Assembly (NCBI GenBank): GCA_000309865.1
Contig: AMGN01000022.1
Span: 1-55,133, forward strand
Direction of reading: 5' to 3'
Source: Methanobacterium sp. Maddingley MBC34
Lineage (GTDB): Archaea > Methanobacteriota > Methanobacteria > Methanobacteriales > Methanobacteriaceae
Length of the DNA stretch: 55,133 bases
The notes beneath the pieces were generated by a model that saw nothing but the letters and a program-made list of their open reading frames with translations, did no database searches and was not told the origin of the DNA. Numbering within the stretch: the stretch's first letter is position 1; each line of letters starts with the position of its first letter. The position numbers and the translations under genes are program-made. Positions 1 through 8,875 of the stretch are shown one piece after another.

Positions 1-775
1 TTTCATTGGCCACTGCCTTGGCCAGTAGGGTTTTACCAGTACCCGGTGGTCCGTGCATTAGAACTCCTTTAGGTGGTGATATTCCCAGTCTTTCAAAGAG
101 TTCGGGACGTTTCAGGGGTATTTCGATCATTTCCCTGACTTTTTTCACTTCCTCCTTGAGGCCACCTATGTCTTCGTAAGTGACATCCACCAGGGTTTTC
201 ACTCCTTCCAGTTTGGATATATCCACTGGATCGGTCTGAACTTCCACATCACTCAGTTCAGTGATTTTAACAGCTCCAGCAGGTTTGGTGGATACTACTG
301 CCAGTTTCAGTTCTCCCATGGGGCTGACATCGGTCATTGCATCCCTGAAGAATTCATCGAATAAACTTCCCCTCATGGCTGTTTGTTGCTGTTGCCTGAT
401 TCCAGTTACTATGATGTCTCCTTTGGACAACACTCTGCCCTGGAATGCTCCTTTAACATCTCCCCTAATCATGATTTTCTGATCCACCGGCGCAAGCACC
501 ACTTTCTGTGCTTCTTTAACCTGGGCTTTTCGTACGGTTACTTCTTCTCCCAGGGATGTTCCTGCATTTTTTCGGATGTATCCGTCGATTCTTATGATGC
601 CCAGTCCTATGTCAGATTGGGATGAGGCCACAATAGTGGCGGTGAGTTTTCGACCTTCGATTTCGATCATATCCCCGTCCAGGAGATCTAGCTTTTCCAT
701 GCATGCCGGGTCTATCCGGGCTATGGATCTGCCAACATCAGCCTGTGAAAATGCTTCTGCTACTTTTAGTTTCAT
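1..775 (-). CDS. CDC48/VCP-type AAA+ ATPase, N-terminal part (cut by window edge)
   Basis: This is the first ~258 residues of a CDC48/p97-family AAA+ unfoldase, which uses ATP to extract and unfold proteins. The visible part begins with the CDC48 N-domain (MKLKVAEAFSQADVG..., double-psi barrel and CDC48_2 segments). The D1 ATPase entry follows (VTYEDIGGLKEEV), then the Walker A motif GPPGTGKT near plus-strand positions 28-52, after which the window ends. The ATG used here is at 773-775. The only strong Shine-Dalgarno-like run (AAAGGGGGA, about 797-805) lies more than 20 bases upstream, so an in-frame ATT start at 788-790 or 791-793 is possible. Identity is very secure from the motifs; the exact start is not. 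Confidence 0.93.
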   Translation of the reverse strand, partial: MKLKVAEAFSQADVGRSIARIDPACMEKLDLLDGDMIEIEGRKLTATIVASSQSDIGLGIIRIDGYIRKNAGTSLGEEVTVRKAQVKEAQKVVLAPVDQKIMIRGDVKGAFQGRVLSKGDIIVTGIRQQQQTAMRGSLFDEFFRDAMTDVSPMGELKLAVVSTKPAGAVKITELSDVEVQTDPVDISKLEGVKTLVDVTYEDIGGLKEEVKKVREMIEIPLKRPELFERLGISPPKGVLMHGPPGTGKTLLAKAVANE

Positions 776-1052
776 ATCTTCGGTTTTAATAATAAATCCC
801 CCTTTAAATTCTTTTATATATTGAATTAAAAAAATTTATGTCTTAAAAAATAAATATAAATCGTTTTTGTATTTAGTTAACTTATGTTACTTTAAGATTG
901 TAGATTATAGTATATAAAGGTTTCGGTTAAATTTTAGTTATAAAACAGGGAAAATGAATTAAAAAATCATCAATTTATTGGAAAATTAAATAGAATCCCC
1001 CCACAAAATCCTTAAACCTTAAAATATCTAAAAAAATGATAAAAAATAATTT

Positions 1053-2357
1053 TTAACGTATGATACCGCCAAATCCCGTCAGTAATCCCTCAACAATTTT
1101 CTTTGACTTGAGAGAGATCACCTGATAAGTGAATGTGATGCTCTTTTTACCTTCAGGAATTTGCTTACCCTGGTAAACATCTTTAACCTCTGCTGTGACT
1201 ACGCCCTCCAGAGAATTAATGGTCTGGGATATAATTTCTGGCTTTGAACTTCCGGGTAAAACAACAGAGACATCAAAGGTCTTCAGGGGAAGATTACTCA
1301 TCTTCCATGCCTGTAATTCTCCTGAGCTTAGAACCTCAATGTTTGAAAGTTTAAGTTTCACAGTTTTGTTGTTCTCATTTAAAATCACAAAATCAGGAGA
1401 TAATGATTCCAGAACACCAAAGTGGACCTTTCCAGAGTACATGTGGCGCAAGCCCACTTCTATTCCCACCGCGTTTTTAAGAGTAGTTACCTCTGCATTC
1501 AATGCAGATATGGCCTTGTCCGATCTTCCTAGAGATGCTTCCAGATCATTCAGGTGTTTGGCAGCTGAACTCATTGCCTTAACAAAATCATCCTGATTTT
1601 CCTGATCTACCATGGATTTGAGGTCATGGAATGTTTCCAAGAATGTTTCATGGACCTCATGAATGTAACGGTTCTGTGTCTGTATAGAATAACAAAGGTA
1701 AGGATTCTGGGCCACAATCCTGGCTATCATGTCCAGCATTAGACTGTAAATAGGGCTTGCAAACTTACGTGATTCTTTAACATCCACCTGCATCCTTTCA
1801 ATGACACTGGCAATACAGATATAGGCAAAATGAGTTAGACCCTGAACTATGCTCATCATCCGGTCATGGATCTCAGGGGTAGTCTCCAGGATTCGGGCCT
1901 GTTCTGAGTTTAAAAACTCCACCACCCTAGGGTACCAAAACCCCTTCTTATTAGGAGTGAGGACTACCACCTGCCCCTCCAGGGATCGTATTCTGGGACC
2001 AAACATAGGATGGGTAGGAAGCACTTCCACGCCTTCAGGGACTTGTTTCTGCATGATTTCTGCAGGTAATTCCTTTACAGATGTAACATCCATCAGTAAA
2101 GATCCTTTCTGAAGGTGAGGGGCTACTTCTTTTATGGTTTGAGGTGTAACTTCAATGGGAACTGCCACTATCACTACCTTTGCCCGGGATGCTGCTTTTA
2201 TATTGTCAGAGGTGTATGATACTCCCATTTTGCTGGCTAGGGTCTCGCCCATCATTGAATTCCTGCCAGTGATAGTAACCTGATGCCCCCTTCTCTGGAG
2301 AAAATTAGCTATCCAGTTTCCCAGTCCACGGGTTCCGCCTATAACCGCTACTTGCAT
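1053..2357 (-). CDS. tyrA: Prephenate dehydrogenase TyrA with C-terminal FDX-ACB-like domain
   Basis: Oxidises prephenate to 4-hydroxyphenylpyruvate in tyrosine synthesis. The N-terminus is a Rossmann fold (MQVAVIGGTRGLGNWIANFL). The TyrA active-site region LPTHPMFGPR lies near residues 113-122, and the helical dimerisation part runs to about residue 290. The protein is 434 residues, much longer than the ~280-residue core. The extra C-terminus has a beta-rich segment (about 290-355), then a stretch (DVSVVLPG... VYQGKQIPEGKKSITF, about 365-425) that resembles the FDX-ACB domain of phenylalanyl-tRNA synthetase beta. A regulatory role, perhaps aromatic amino acid sensing, is inference. No clear ribosome-binding site precedes the ATG; a TATA-like TTTAATAT about 30 bases upstream suggests a leaderless mRNA. 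Two ATGGAGTTT repeats lie further upstream. Confidence 0.9.
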   Translation of the reverse strand: MQVAVIGGTRGLGNWIANFLQRRGHQVTITGRNSMMGETLASKMGVSYTSDNIKAASRAKVVIVAVPIEVTPQTIKEVAPHLQKGSLLMDVTSVKELPAEIMQKQVPEGVEVLPTHPMFGPRIRSLEGQVVVLTPNKKGFWYPRVVEFLNSEQARILETTPEIHDRMMSIVQGLTHFAYICIASVIERMQVDVKESRKFASPIYSLMLDMIARIVAQNPYLCYSIQTQNRYIHEVHETFLETFHDLKSMVDQENQDDFVKAMSSAAKHLNDLEASLGRSDKAISALNAEVTTLKNAVGIEVGLRHMYSGKVHFGVLESLSPDFVILNENNKTVKLKLSNIEVLSSGELQAWKMSNLPLKTFDVSVVLPGSSKPEIISQTINSLEGVVTAEVKDVYQGKQIPEGKKSITFTYQVISLKSKKIVEGLLTGFGGIIR

Positions 2358-2440
2358 AGAGTTATCTATTATGAGGAGAAGGATATTAAATTTTTCATTA
2401 GATTTGGCCGACTATTTAAGGGTGAATCTTTCGACTTACA

Positions 2441-2469
2441 ATGGAGTTTTACACCTACAAATGGAGTTT
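2441..2469 (-). repeat. Direct repeat upstream of tyrA
   Basis: ATGGAGTTT occurs at 2441-2449 and 2461-2469, each preceded by a TACAA-like sequence, with exactly 20 bp between copies. It lies 50-80 bp upstream of the inferred tyrA TATA box and so could be a regulator site. No regulator is identified. Confidence 0.4.
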
Positions 2470-2507
2470 CCCATCTTCCTTAAAAATACTTGATATTTTC
2501 ATCAGTA

Positions 2508-2828
2508 CTATATTTCCAGTGTCCCTACCTTCTCTTTACCTGCAGTTCCCGCCATGGAATCCAGTGTTTCCAGAAATTCCATGAGGCGAGGTTTCTGCAT
2601 CACCTCTAAAAACCTCTCCAGCTGAATTTTTTGCTGAATGAATATTCCTCTACGTTTAATGGGGCGTCCAAACTCATCTAAAGGGTTTATTTCAACCATT
2701 ATACTTTCCTGATCACCCCTGGTAGGGGCCTTGATTAAAAACACTCCCTCAAGGGACGTGGGAACTCTCTGCCATGGTTTAACATTTTCCAGGGTTTCTT
2801 TTATCTTGCTTTTTAGCTGGTTGTCCAC
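2508..2828 (-). CDS. Conserved archaeal hypothetical protein, 106 aa
   Basis: A small soluble protein that I cannot assign with certainty; it may belong to the DUF5611 type of archaeal proteins. The frame is open upstream, but the GTG at 2826-2828 is the best start because GGTGGTGAT sits a few bases before it. The longer frame would read back through promoter-like sequence. The product begins VDNQLKSKIKETLENVKPWQRVP and has mixed alpha/beta character with charged stretches (EFGRPIKRRGIF), no membrane segments and no cysteines. It lies between tyrA (same strand, 150 bp downstream) and divergent pelA, so it may have its own promoter in the shared AT-rich spacer. Function unknown. Confidence 0.6.
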   Translation of the reverse strand: MDNQLKSKIKETLENVKPWQRVPTSLEGVFLIKAPTRGDQESIMVEINPLDEFGRPIKRRGIFIQQKIQLERFLEVMQKPRLMEFLETLDSMAGTAGKEKVGTLEI

Positions 2829-3057
2829 TCTAATCACCACCCCTGGATATGTAATACCTTTTATATATAAGTTATGATTAAGGGAATAAAACTTATGAGT
2901 TAGATACAAGAAATTAAAGGGATGTAGGAAAAAGATTTAAACATAAAATACGGAAAATATACGGTTAAAACCATATAAAAATTATTTTATTCAAAGTTTT
3001 TAAAAAAATAAATAAATTCAATAATAAAATCTAATTAATCAAAAAAAAGGTACTAAA

Positions 3058-4119
3058 ATGCGTATTGTTCACCAAGATGGCAAAAGAGGAATTATAGAGT
3101 TATTTCCCGAAACTCTGGATGATCTCTGGCATCTTTCCCACCTCATAGAACCAGGAGACCTGGTCTCATCTAGAACCACCCGCCGTATACAGGACACCAC
3201 AGGGGAACGCCTGCGCAGTGACCGTGGCATAAAAAAAACATTTTTCATGGGCATAAGAGTTGAAAGCATTAATTTCCATAAGTATACAGGGAAACTCCGG
3301 GCAAAAGGTGTTATTGAGAAAGGACCGGAAGATCTGGTTTCACTTGGTTCACATCACACCCTGGATTTGAAGCTTAACAATTCTGTAAAGATACAAAAAG
3401 AAAGATGGTCTCGCTGGCACCGAAAACGGATCAAAGAAGCCATAGATGCCTCAAAAATACCAAAAGCACTGGTAGTTGTAATCGAGGATGATAATGCAGA
3501 TATGGGTATTCTGCGCCAGTACGGGGTGGAATATTACGGGCCAATCATTGGAGGGATATCAGGAAAGAGAATGGTTCAAAAAAACCGCCAACAGGTGATT
3601 AATAATTTTTACGAGGAAATTGTAAGTACCATCAAAAAATTCGAAGGAATTGAAGGCATGGTCATTGCGGGACCTGGTTTTGGTAAAAATGATTTCTACC
3701 AGTTTATAAGTCAGAAATATCCAGATATTGCCCACATCTCGCGACTGGAAAGCACCGGTGCCGGGGGTAGATCAGGAATCCATGAGGTGCTGCAGAAGGG
3801 TATACTGGAGGAGATGGCCACTGAAGGCCGTATAGCTCAAGAAATACGAATGATGGCTCGTGTTCTGGAGGAAATTGGTAAAACTTCCAATCTGGTAACC
3901 TACGGGAAAAAAGAAGTTAAAACTGCTGCAGAAGCAGGGGCAGTTAATGAGTTACTGGTTATTGATGAGTTACTCCGGGAACGAGATGTAGAAAAGATCA
4001 TGGACCTTACTGAGAACCTGGGAGGTAAGGTTATGGTCCTGAGCAGTGAACATGATGGGGGGAAGCAGCTCAGTGCCCTGGGTGGAGTGGCTGCTTTATT
4101 AAGGTACGCATTGAAATAA
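3058..4119 (+). CDS. pelA: mRNA surveillance protein Pelota (aPelota)
   Basis: Archaeal Pelota/Dom34 binds the empty A site of stalled ribosomes, with aEF1A acting as the Hbs1 equivalent, and promotes subunit splitting with ABCE1. The length of 353 residues is typical. The N-terminal Sm-like domain (MRIVHQDGKRGIIELFPETLDDLWHL) covers about 1-130. The central eRF1-like domain contains VVVIEDDNADMGILRQYGVEY and VIAGPGFGKNDF. The C-terminal domain contains GAVNELLVIDELLR and ends LGGVAALLRY. The GGQ loop of true eRF1 is absent, as expected. The ATG follows an A-rich stretch with AAAGGTACTAAA as a possible weak ribosome-binding site. It appears monocistronic. Confidence 0.96.
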   Translation: MRIVHQDGKRGIIELFPETLDDLWHLSHLIEPGDLVSSRTTRRIQDTTGERLRSDRGIKKTFFMGIRVESINFHKYTGKLRAKGVIEKGPEDLVSLGSHHTLDLKLNNSVKIQKERWSRWHRKRIKEAIDASKIPKALVVVIEDDNADMGILRQYGVEYYGPIIGGISGKRMVQKNRQQVINNFYEEIVSTIKKFEGIEGMVIAGPGFGKNDFYQFISQKYPDIAHISRLESTGAGGRSGIHEVLQKGILEEMATEGRIAQEIRMMARVLEEIGKTSNLVTYGKKEVKTAAEAGAVNELLVIDELLRERDVEKIMDLTENLGGKVMVLSSEHDGGKQLSALGGVAALLRYALK

Positions 4120-4228
4120 TAGACTTGAAAGTAATAATTTTACATTGTAAAAAGAGAGGGCTCTGTTAAAGGATTAGATATTAAAACACGATTTTTAATT
4201 TCCTTAATTGAAGCGAGGTTCAATTGGA

Positions 4229-5461
4229 ATGAAAGTCATCAGGGATATAGATAAATGTATTCACTGCGGAATGTGTGAAATGGTCCTCTGTCCTGTAGGA
4301 AGTGCCTGGAGAAGTTTAGAGGAAGGTAAGTGCATTGGCTGTGGAGCTTGTGTCATGGCCTGTCCCGAGACTGCCCTTATAACCAGAGAAGATAATTTAA
4401 TCACTGCGTCTGTTGAAAAAACAGTTTATGTTAATGGTGAAAAAATAAAAACATCGGGCTTTATTAAGGATGCCCTACATGATGCAGGGGTGATAATCAG
4501 TGAATTTCCATTCAAAACCTCTGAAAGTAATTTGAAACCAACAAGTACCATGCCCTGCCTTTCAGGAGGTTGCTGGTCATGTGCAGTTAAAGTTAATGGT
4601 AAATACGCTCTTTCATGTATCACACCATTATGTGAAGGTATGAAGATTGAATTACTCCACCAGATGCCAGCGTTACGGGTTGTGAGTGGTTTCGGTGCCC
4701 ATACTGTAGGTGGAGTGGGAACTCCTTACCATCTTAAAAAAAGTGGAAGCCCAATAGAAATAGCCTGTTTCACCCATGGATGTAACCTGCGCTGCCCCCA
4801 GTGCCAGAATTATGGTATGGCCTTTACTGCGGGAGGACACCTCATGGAAGCGGAAGAAACTGCCATGATACTCCTTGGACTCCAGAAACAATACCAGGTT
4901 GACCGGATAGCAATATCTGGCGGTGAAAGCACCTTAAATCCCCACTGGCTTCTGGAATTAATTAGTAGTATCCGTGATGCAGATAGTGATGTTCACATCC
5001 ACGTGGACACCAACGGAACGGTACTCACCACTCCCTACATTGACCAACTGGTTAAAGCCGGAATGACAGAATTAGGAGTGGATCTTAAGGGAATTCACAA
5101 CAGCACCTTCCAGAGGATAACTGGTCTTACTGATACTAAACTGGCAGATAAATACCTTAAAACATCATGGTCTGCGGTGGAATATGTTATTAAAAAATAT
5201 CATGAGGATTTATTCCTGGGAATTGGCATACCCTATAATCAAGACCTTATCTCCCTGGAAGAAGTGGGGGAAATGGGAAGAAAGATAGTGAATTTGAAGG
5301 ATGATGTTCAGGTGTGCGTGCTTGATTATCAAGGTGAATTCAGGATGAAAAAACTTATATTACCCTCTTATTCGGAGATGATGGAGGTAAAAGAGATTCT
5401 CAATAACACTGGACTTAGAACCGTCATTGCCCAAACTCCTGAAGGACATATGGGTCCCTGA
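4229..5461 (+). CDS. Radical SAM protein with two [4Fe-4S] ferredoxin motifs and a Fer2-like cysteine cluster
   Basis: The ATG at 4229 is chosen because GAGGT (4215-4219) precedes it at normal spacing; the frame is open back to a TTG at 4208. Three iron-sulfur modules are visible in order. First are two ferredoxin motifs (CIHCGMCEMVLCPVG and CIGCGACVMACPETA, about residues 10-50). Next is a segment like the Fer2_4 fold of sarcosine oxidase/hydrogenase-type proteins (YVNGEKIKTSGFIKDAL ... CLSGGCWSCAVKVNG ... CITPLCEGM, about 70-145). Last is a radical SAM core with the CX3CX2C motif CNLRCPQC near residue 190 and the SAM-binding GGES sequence after it. It resembles anaerobic activating or maturase-type radical SAM enzymes. 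The substrate is unknown, and no partner gene adjoins it. Confidence 0.85.
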   Translation: MKVIRDIDKCIHCGMCEMVLCPVGSAWRSLEEGKCIGCGACVMACPETALITREDNLITASVEKTVYVNGEKIKTSGFIKDALHDAGVIISEFPFKTSESNLKPTSTMPCLSGGCWSCAVKVNGKYALSCITPLCEGMKIELLHQMPALRVVSGFGAHTVGGVGTPYHLKKSGSPIEIACFTHGCNLRCPQCQNYGMAFTAGGHLMEAEETAMILLGLQKQYQVDRIAISGGESTLNPHWLLELISSIRDADSDVHIHVDTNGTVLTTPYIDQLVKAGMTELGVDLKGIHNSTFQRITGLTDTKLADKYLKTSWSAVEYVIKKYHEDLFLGIGIPYNQDLISLEEVGEMGRKIVNLKDDVQVCVLDYQGEFRMKKLILPSYSEMMEVKEILNNTGLRTVIAQTPEGHMGP

Positions 5462-5616
5462 AAATAGCCCACTTCCAATATTGATTATAATCTTAAATTT
5501 GATTAAATATGACTAAATTTAAGTTTTCAGGTTTTTAAGGGACCTCCAGACCGATTAATGAAATACCAGACAGATCTACATATTTATCGTAAATATTTTA
5601 TTATAAGTGATGTTAA

Positions 5617-6528
5617 ATGATTATCATGGATTTAATTTGGTTGGTTGCGATTTTCATTCTCTCGGGGATTTTAACCTTCTTATTTAAGAGCATATTCACT
5701 CGTCTGGGAGGTAACCTTTACACATCCATCCGTGGAGGCACCCCTCGTGCTGTAGGTATTGCCCCTTTTATAGTTTTGTTATTGTTCTTCCCAGCTCCAG
5801 GAAACTATCTAATGGGATTAATAGGGATCTTTGCATTTTTAGATGATATAATTGGAAGAAAAAGGATTAAAGGACTTCCTTTTGAGTTTGGTCAACTTTC
5901 AAGGGGCGTGGGGATGCTTCTAGTTATGGTTGTGGGATATTTCTACTTCGGTCCCGTATCGATCCTCATTGCATTGATGATCCAGCCCATGAACATCGCT
6001 GACATGCAACCCGGAACTGCAGCATCCACCGTGATAATAATGAGCATATTAATGGCCATTCTTCTTTATCTTACCACTGGAAATCCCTATTCCGCTGCCC
6101 TAATTGTGTTGGCAGCCTGTTTAGGATATGCTCCCCTGGATTATCAGGGCAAGATAATGATGGGAGAAGTGGGGAATCATTCCTTTGGTGTTGGTTTAGG
6201 AATATTATACACGTTACTTGGAATCAACGTATCGAATTTTCATAACTGGGGAACTGCAGAAACTTTTCTGGTTGTGCTGGTTCTTTTAATAATCACTTCG
6301 TTCACTATAGCATTCCTGAGACACAAAAATCTTAAGAATTTCCTGGAAAACAACCTTCAAATCCATAATCCAACTTTTGGGGATTTGTTTATGGATGTGT
6401 TAACTGGTGGGGGTTTGGGGGATCTTCTTCGTAAAGTCATACTGCGGAACAAAAAACTAACAATAAAAAATAGGTTTTTAATTTTCTTAGGTTTTCGTAG
6501 GTTGACTTATAACCCCTATGCCACTTGA
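5617..6528 (+). CDS. MraY-like phospho-sugar polyprenyl-phosphate transferase (glycosyltransferase family 4)
   Basis: An integral membrane enzyme with about nine hydrophobic segments. It resembles MraY/WecA, which transfer a phospho-sugar from a UDP-linked precursor to a polyprenyl phosphate. Family motifs are present in order: GGTPRAVG near residue 40, FLDDIIGR (aspartate pair) near 75, NIADMQPG near 126 in the place of the usual NLTDGLDG, and GEVGNHSFGVGLG near 185 in the place of GDVGSLALGG. In a pseudomurein-walled methanogen it could make the lipid-linked wall precursor or start glycan synthesis; this is inference. AGTGAT at 5605-5610 is the likely ribosome-binding site. A MurG-like gene lies about 3.4 kb downstream, but no mur ligases are adjacent. 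Confidence 0.8.
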   Translation: MIIMDLIWLVAIFILSGILTFLFKSIFTRLGGNLYTSIRGGTPRAVGIAPFIVLLLFFPAPGNYLMGLIGIFAFLDDIIGRKRIKGLPFEFGQLSRGVGMLLVMVVGYFYFGPVSILIALMIQPMNIADMQPGTAASTVIIMSILMAILLYLTTGNPYSAALIVLAACLGYAPLDYQGKIMMGEVGNHSFGVGLGILYTLLGINVSNFHNWGTAETFLVVLVLLIITSFTIAFLRHKNLKNFLENNLQIHNPTFGDLFMDVLTGGGLGDLLRKVILRNKKLTIKNRFLIFLGFRRLTYNPYAT

Positions 6529-6745
6529 TTTGCTGCCCAATAAGATTTTTTGAAAAAAACAGACTTTTTTTTGTAAATAATTTTATAAATCAGTAAAAAT
6601 CCATTAGTTTTTTTGATATAATATAATGCAAAACTAAATATTAGCTTGTTAATGATTTTAAATAGTATTTTTTAATTTACAGCTATTTATTATACTAAAA
6701 TTCGGTTGAAAAAAATAAGATAAAAAAATAAAAAAATAATTTATA

Positions 6746-7885
6746 TTACTTTTTTCCTCTTTTTAAGGACCATACAGCCAACCCTAAAAACAGAATTGCA
6801 AATAGCATTAGAGCCACTAAATCAGGCCATATCTTTTCCAACCCCCATCCTTTAAGCATGACTGCCCTGCAGGCTTCCACAGCATATGTGGGTGGCACCA
6901 GATAAGAAAATGGTCTTAACCATTCAGGTATGGCCTGTATAGGCCAGAATACACCAGAAAGGAGGAATGCGGGCAATACCACGAATGGGAAAAATTGTAT
7001 TGCCTGTTCTGGCCTTTTGGCCATACTGGAGAGTAGTATTCCCAGTGCTTGACAGGTTACTGCCAGAATGGCTACTGCCAGGAATGCCAGGAGCACATTT
7101 CCCACCACCACGATGTTAAAGACCATGATGGCTATGGCCAGTAAAAGAGCTACCTGTACAATGCCCAGAGTACCGAAAGTGATGGCATATCCAGTTACAA
7201 CTTCTCCTTCAGTGACTGGCGTGGCCAGTACTCGTTCCAGTGTACCATTGGACCGTTCGCCCACAAAGGTTATGAGGGTCAGTATGGTGGTGAGGAGGTA
7301 TACCACGAAAGCCAGGATTCCTGGAACAAAGAAATCAATGAACTCTGCGTCCTGACCATAAATAGGCTCTGAAGTGACTTTTAATGCAGGGTTTACTCCT
7401 TCTGCAGTCATGGTATCAGAAAGTGCCTGGTTTACAGTTTTCAGTATGGCATTTTTTATGTTGGTTATACTGTCATCACCCTGAATTATTATCTGCCCAC
7501 TATCTGGATAGGATGAGTTCTGTGTCTTCAACACTGCATTCCGGGTGAAATTCTCCGGGAATATGATCACCGCTGATGCCTGGCCATCGGTGACCTTTTG
7601 ACGGGCTTCATCAACGTTATCAAAGTTCTGAATATTTAAAACAGTGGTATCCAGATGGGAAATTATGGTTTCTGAAAGATAGGTGGTGTTACCCAGGGGA
7701 GGGGTGAAACCCTGGTCCTGATTGACAATGATAACATTTACACCTTCCACATCACCACTGAAGGCTACTCCAAACACACACATTGCGAATATTGGTGCTA
7801 AAAATAACATTGCCAGGCTGCGCTTGTCGTTGGCTACATCCCGAAATACACGTCGGCTAACAGCCATAACACGGTAAAATTTCAC
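6746..7885 (-). CDS. ABC-2 type transporter permease
   Basis: Membrane subunit of an ABC exporter, 379 residues. It has an N-terminal transmembrane helix (about 23-45), a large extracytoplasmic domain (about 50-190), then five hydrophobic segments from about 195 to 375 including the signature region ERSNGTLERVLATPVT, ending in a basic tail (LKRGKK). The start is GTG at 7883-7885, overlapping the stop of the ATPase gene by 4 bp and preceded by a strong AGGAGGTGG, so the two subunits are translationally coupled. Such two-gene systems export drugs, lipids or polysaccharides; the substrate cannot be told here. A poly-T stretch follows the stop codon. Confidence 0.9.
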   Translation of the reverse strand: MKFYRVMAVSRRVFRDVANDKRSLAMLFLAPIFAMCVFGVAFSGDVEGVNVIIVNQDQGFTPPLGNTTYLSETIISHLDTTVLNIQNFDNVDEARQKVTDGQASAVIIFPENFTRNAVLKTQNSSYPDSGQIIIQGDDSITNIKNAILKTVNQALSDTMTAEGVNPALKVTSEPIYGQDAEFIDFFVPGILAFVVYLLTTILTLITFVGERSNGTLERVLATPVTEGEVVTGYAITFGTLGIVQVALLLAIAIMVFNIVVVGNVLLAFLAVAILAVTCQALGILLSSMAKRPEQAIQFFPFVVLPAFLLSGVFWPIQAIPEWLRPFSYLVPPTYAVEACRAVMLKGWGLEKIWPDLVALMLFAILFLGLAVWSLKRGKK

Positions 7886-8640
7886 AGAACCACCTCCTTC
7901 TGATTTTTTTCATCCTGCTGGGAGAACATCAGGAATGCATCTTCCAGGGAATCCCTGCCACTTTCTTTTAGAAGTTCTGCAGGTGTGTTTTCTGCTATGA
8001 GGTTTCCTCTTTGCATGAATCCTATACGGTCGCAGTGGCGGGCCTCGTCCATGTAGTGGGTGGTCATAAGGATGGGTACGCCCCTCTCCCGCAGCTGGTT
8101 AAAATAGTTCCAGAAGGATACCCGTAGCTGGGGATCCACTCCCACTGTTGGTTCATCCAGGAAGAGGAGTTGGGGCTGGTGGATGAGGGTGCAGGCAAGG
8201 GAAAGTCTGTGTTTCATCCCTCCACTGAGATTTTCAGCCATTTCATTCTTCCAGGGAAGAAGATCCACAAATTGCAGGAGTTCATTCTCCCTTTTCTTCA
8301 TTTCAGTCTTTTTAAGGTTGAAAATTCTCCCATAAAAATTCAGGTTCTGTTCCACAGTTAATCCCGGGTAAATACCGGTTTCCTGAGGCATGTAACCGAT
8401 CTGAGATGCTATGTCCCCATCAGGAATTTTCACTCCCAGTACCCTGGCATTTCCTGAACTTGGAGTCAGCACACTGCATAACATTTTGATGAGTGTGGTT
8501 TTACCCGCACCATTTGGACCTAAAAGACCGTAAATTTCTCCTTTTTTGACTTTTAGATTCATTTTGTTTACCGCAAGGAAATTCCCATATTTCTTGGTTA
8601 GTCCCGAGGTTTCAATCGAGTATTCCCCTTCTTGAATCAT
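7882..8640 (-). CDS. ABC transporter ATP-binding protein (DrrA/CcmA-like)
   Basis: Cytoplasmic ATPase of the exporter encoded with the overlapping permease gene. It carries Walker A GPNGAGKTT near residues 41-49, the ABC signature LSGGMKHR near 138, Walker B LLFLDEP near 158-164 and the H-loop TTHYMDEA. The 252-residue length fits a single nucleotide-binding domain, so the working transporter would be a dimer of each subunit. The ATG at 8638-8640 has GGTGGGAT just upstream. A TrmB-type regulator is transcribed divergently 235 bp away and may control this operon. Confidence 0.93.
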   Translation of the reverse strand: MIQEGEYSIETSGLTKKYGNFLAVNKMNLKVKKGEIYGLLGPNGAGKTTLIKMLCSVLTPSSGNARVLGVKIPDGDIASQIGYMPQETGIYPGLTVEQNLNFYGRIFNLKKTEMKKRENELLQFVDLLPWKNEMAENLSGGMKHRLSLACTLIHQPQLLFLDEPTVGVDPQLRVSFWNYFNQLRERGVPILMTTHYMDEARHCDRIGFMQRGNLIAENTPAELLKESGRDSLEDAFLMFSQQDEKNQKEVVL

Positions 8641-8875
8641 TATCCCACCTACAAATTACATGTTTTTGATTAATTCATATTTAATCCATTAGAATCATGC
8701 ACAATCTGTCTGAATTCACAGTAATGATCTTACCATCAGCAAGTTTTTATATGTTTTGTAACTAAGTGAGTATAAAATGAGACAAAAAAATTGTTTGTTA
8801 TTAAATATAGATTTTCATTGCAGCTCAAATTGAAATGTTAAGTTAAATATGATTTAAACAGGGAATAGTGATTTT

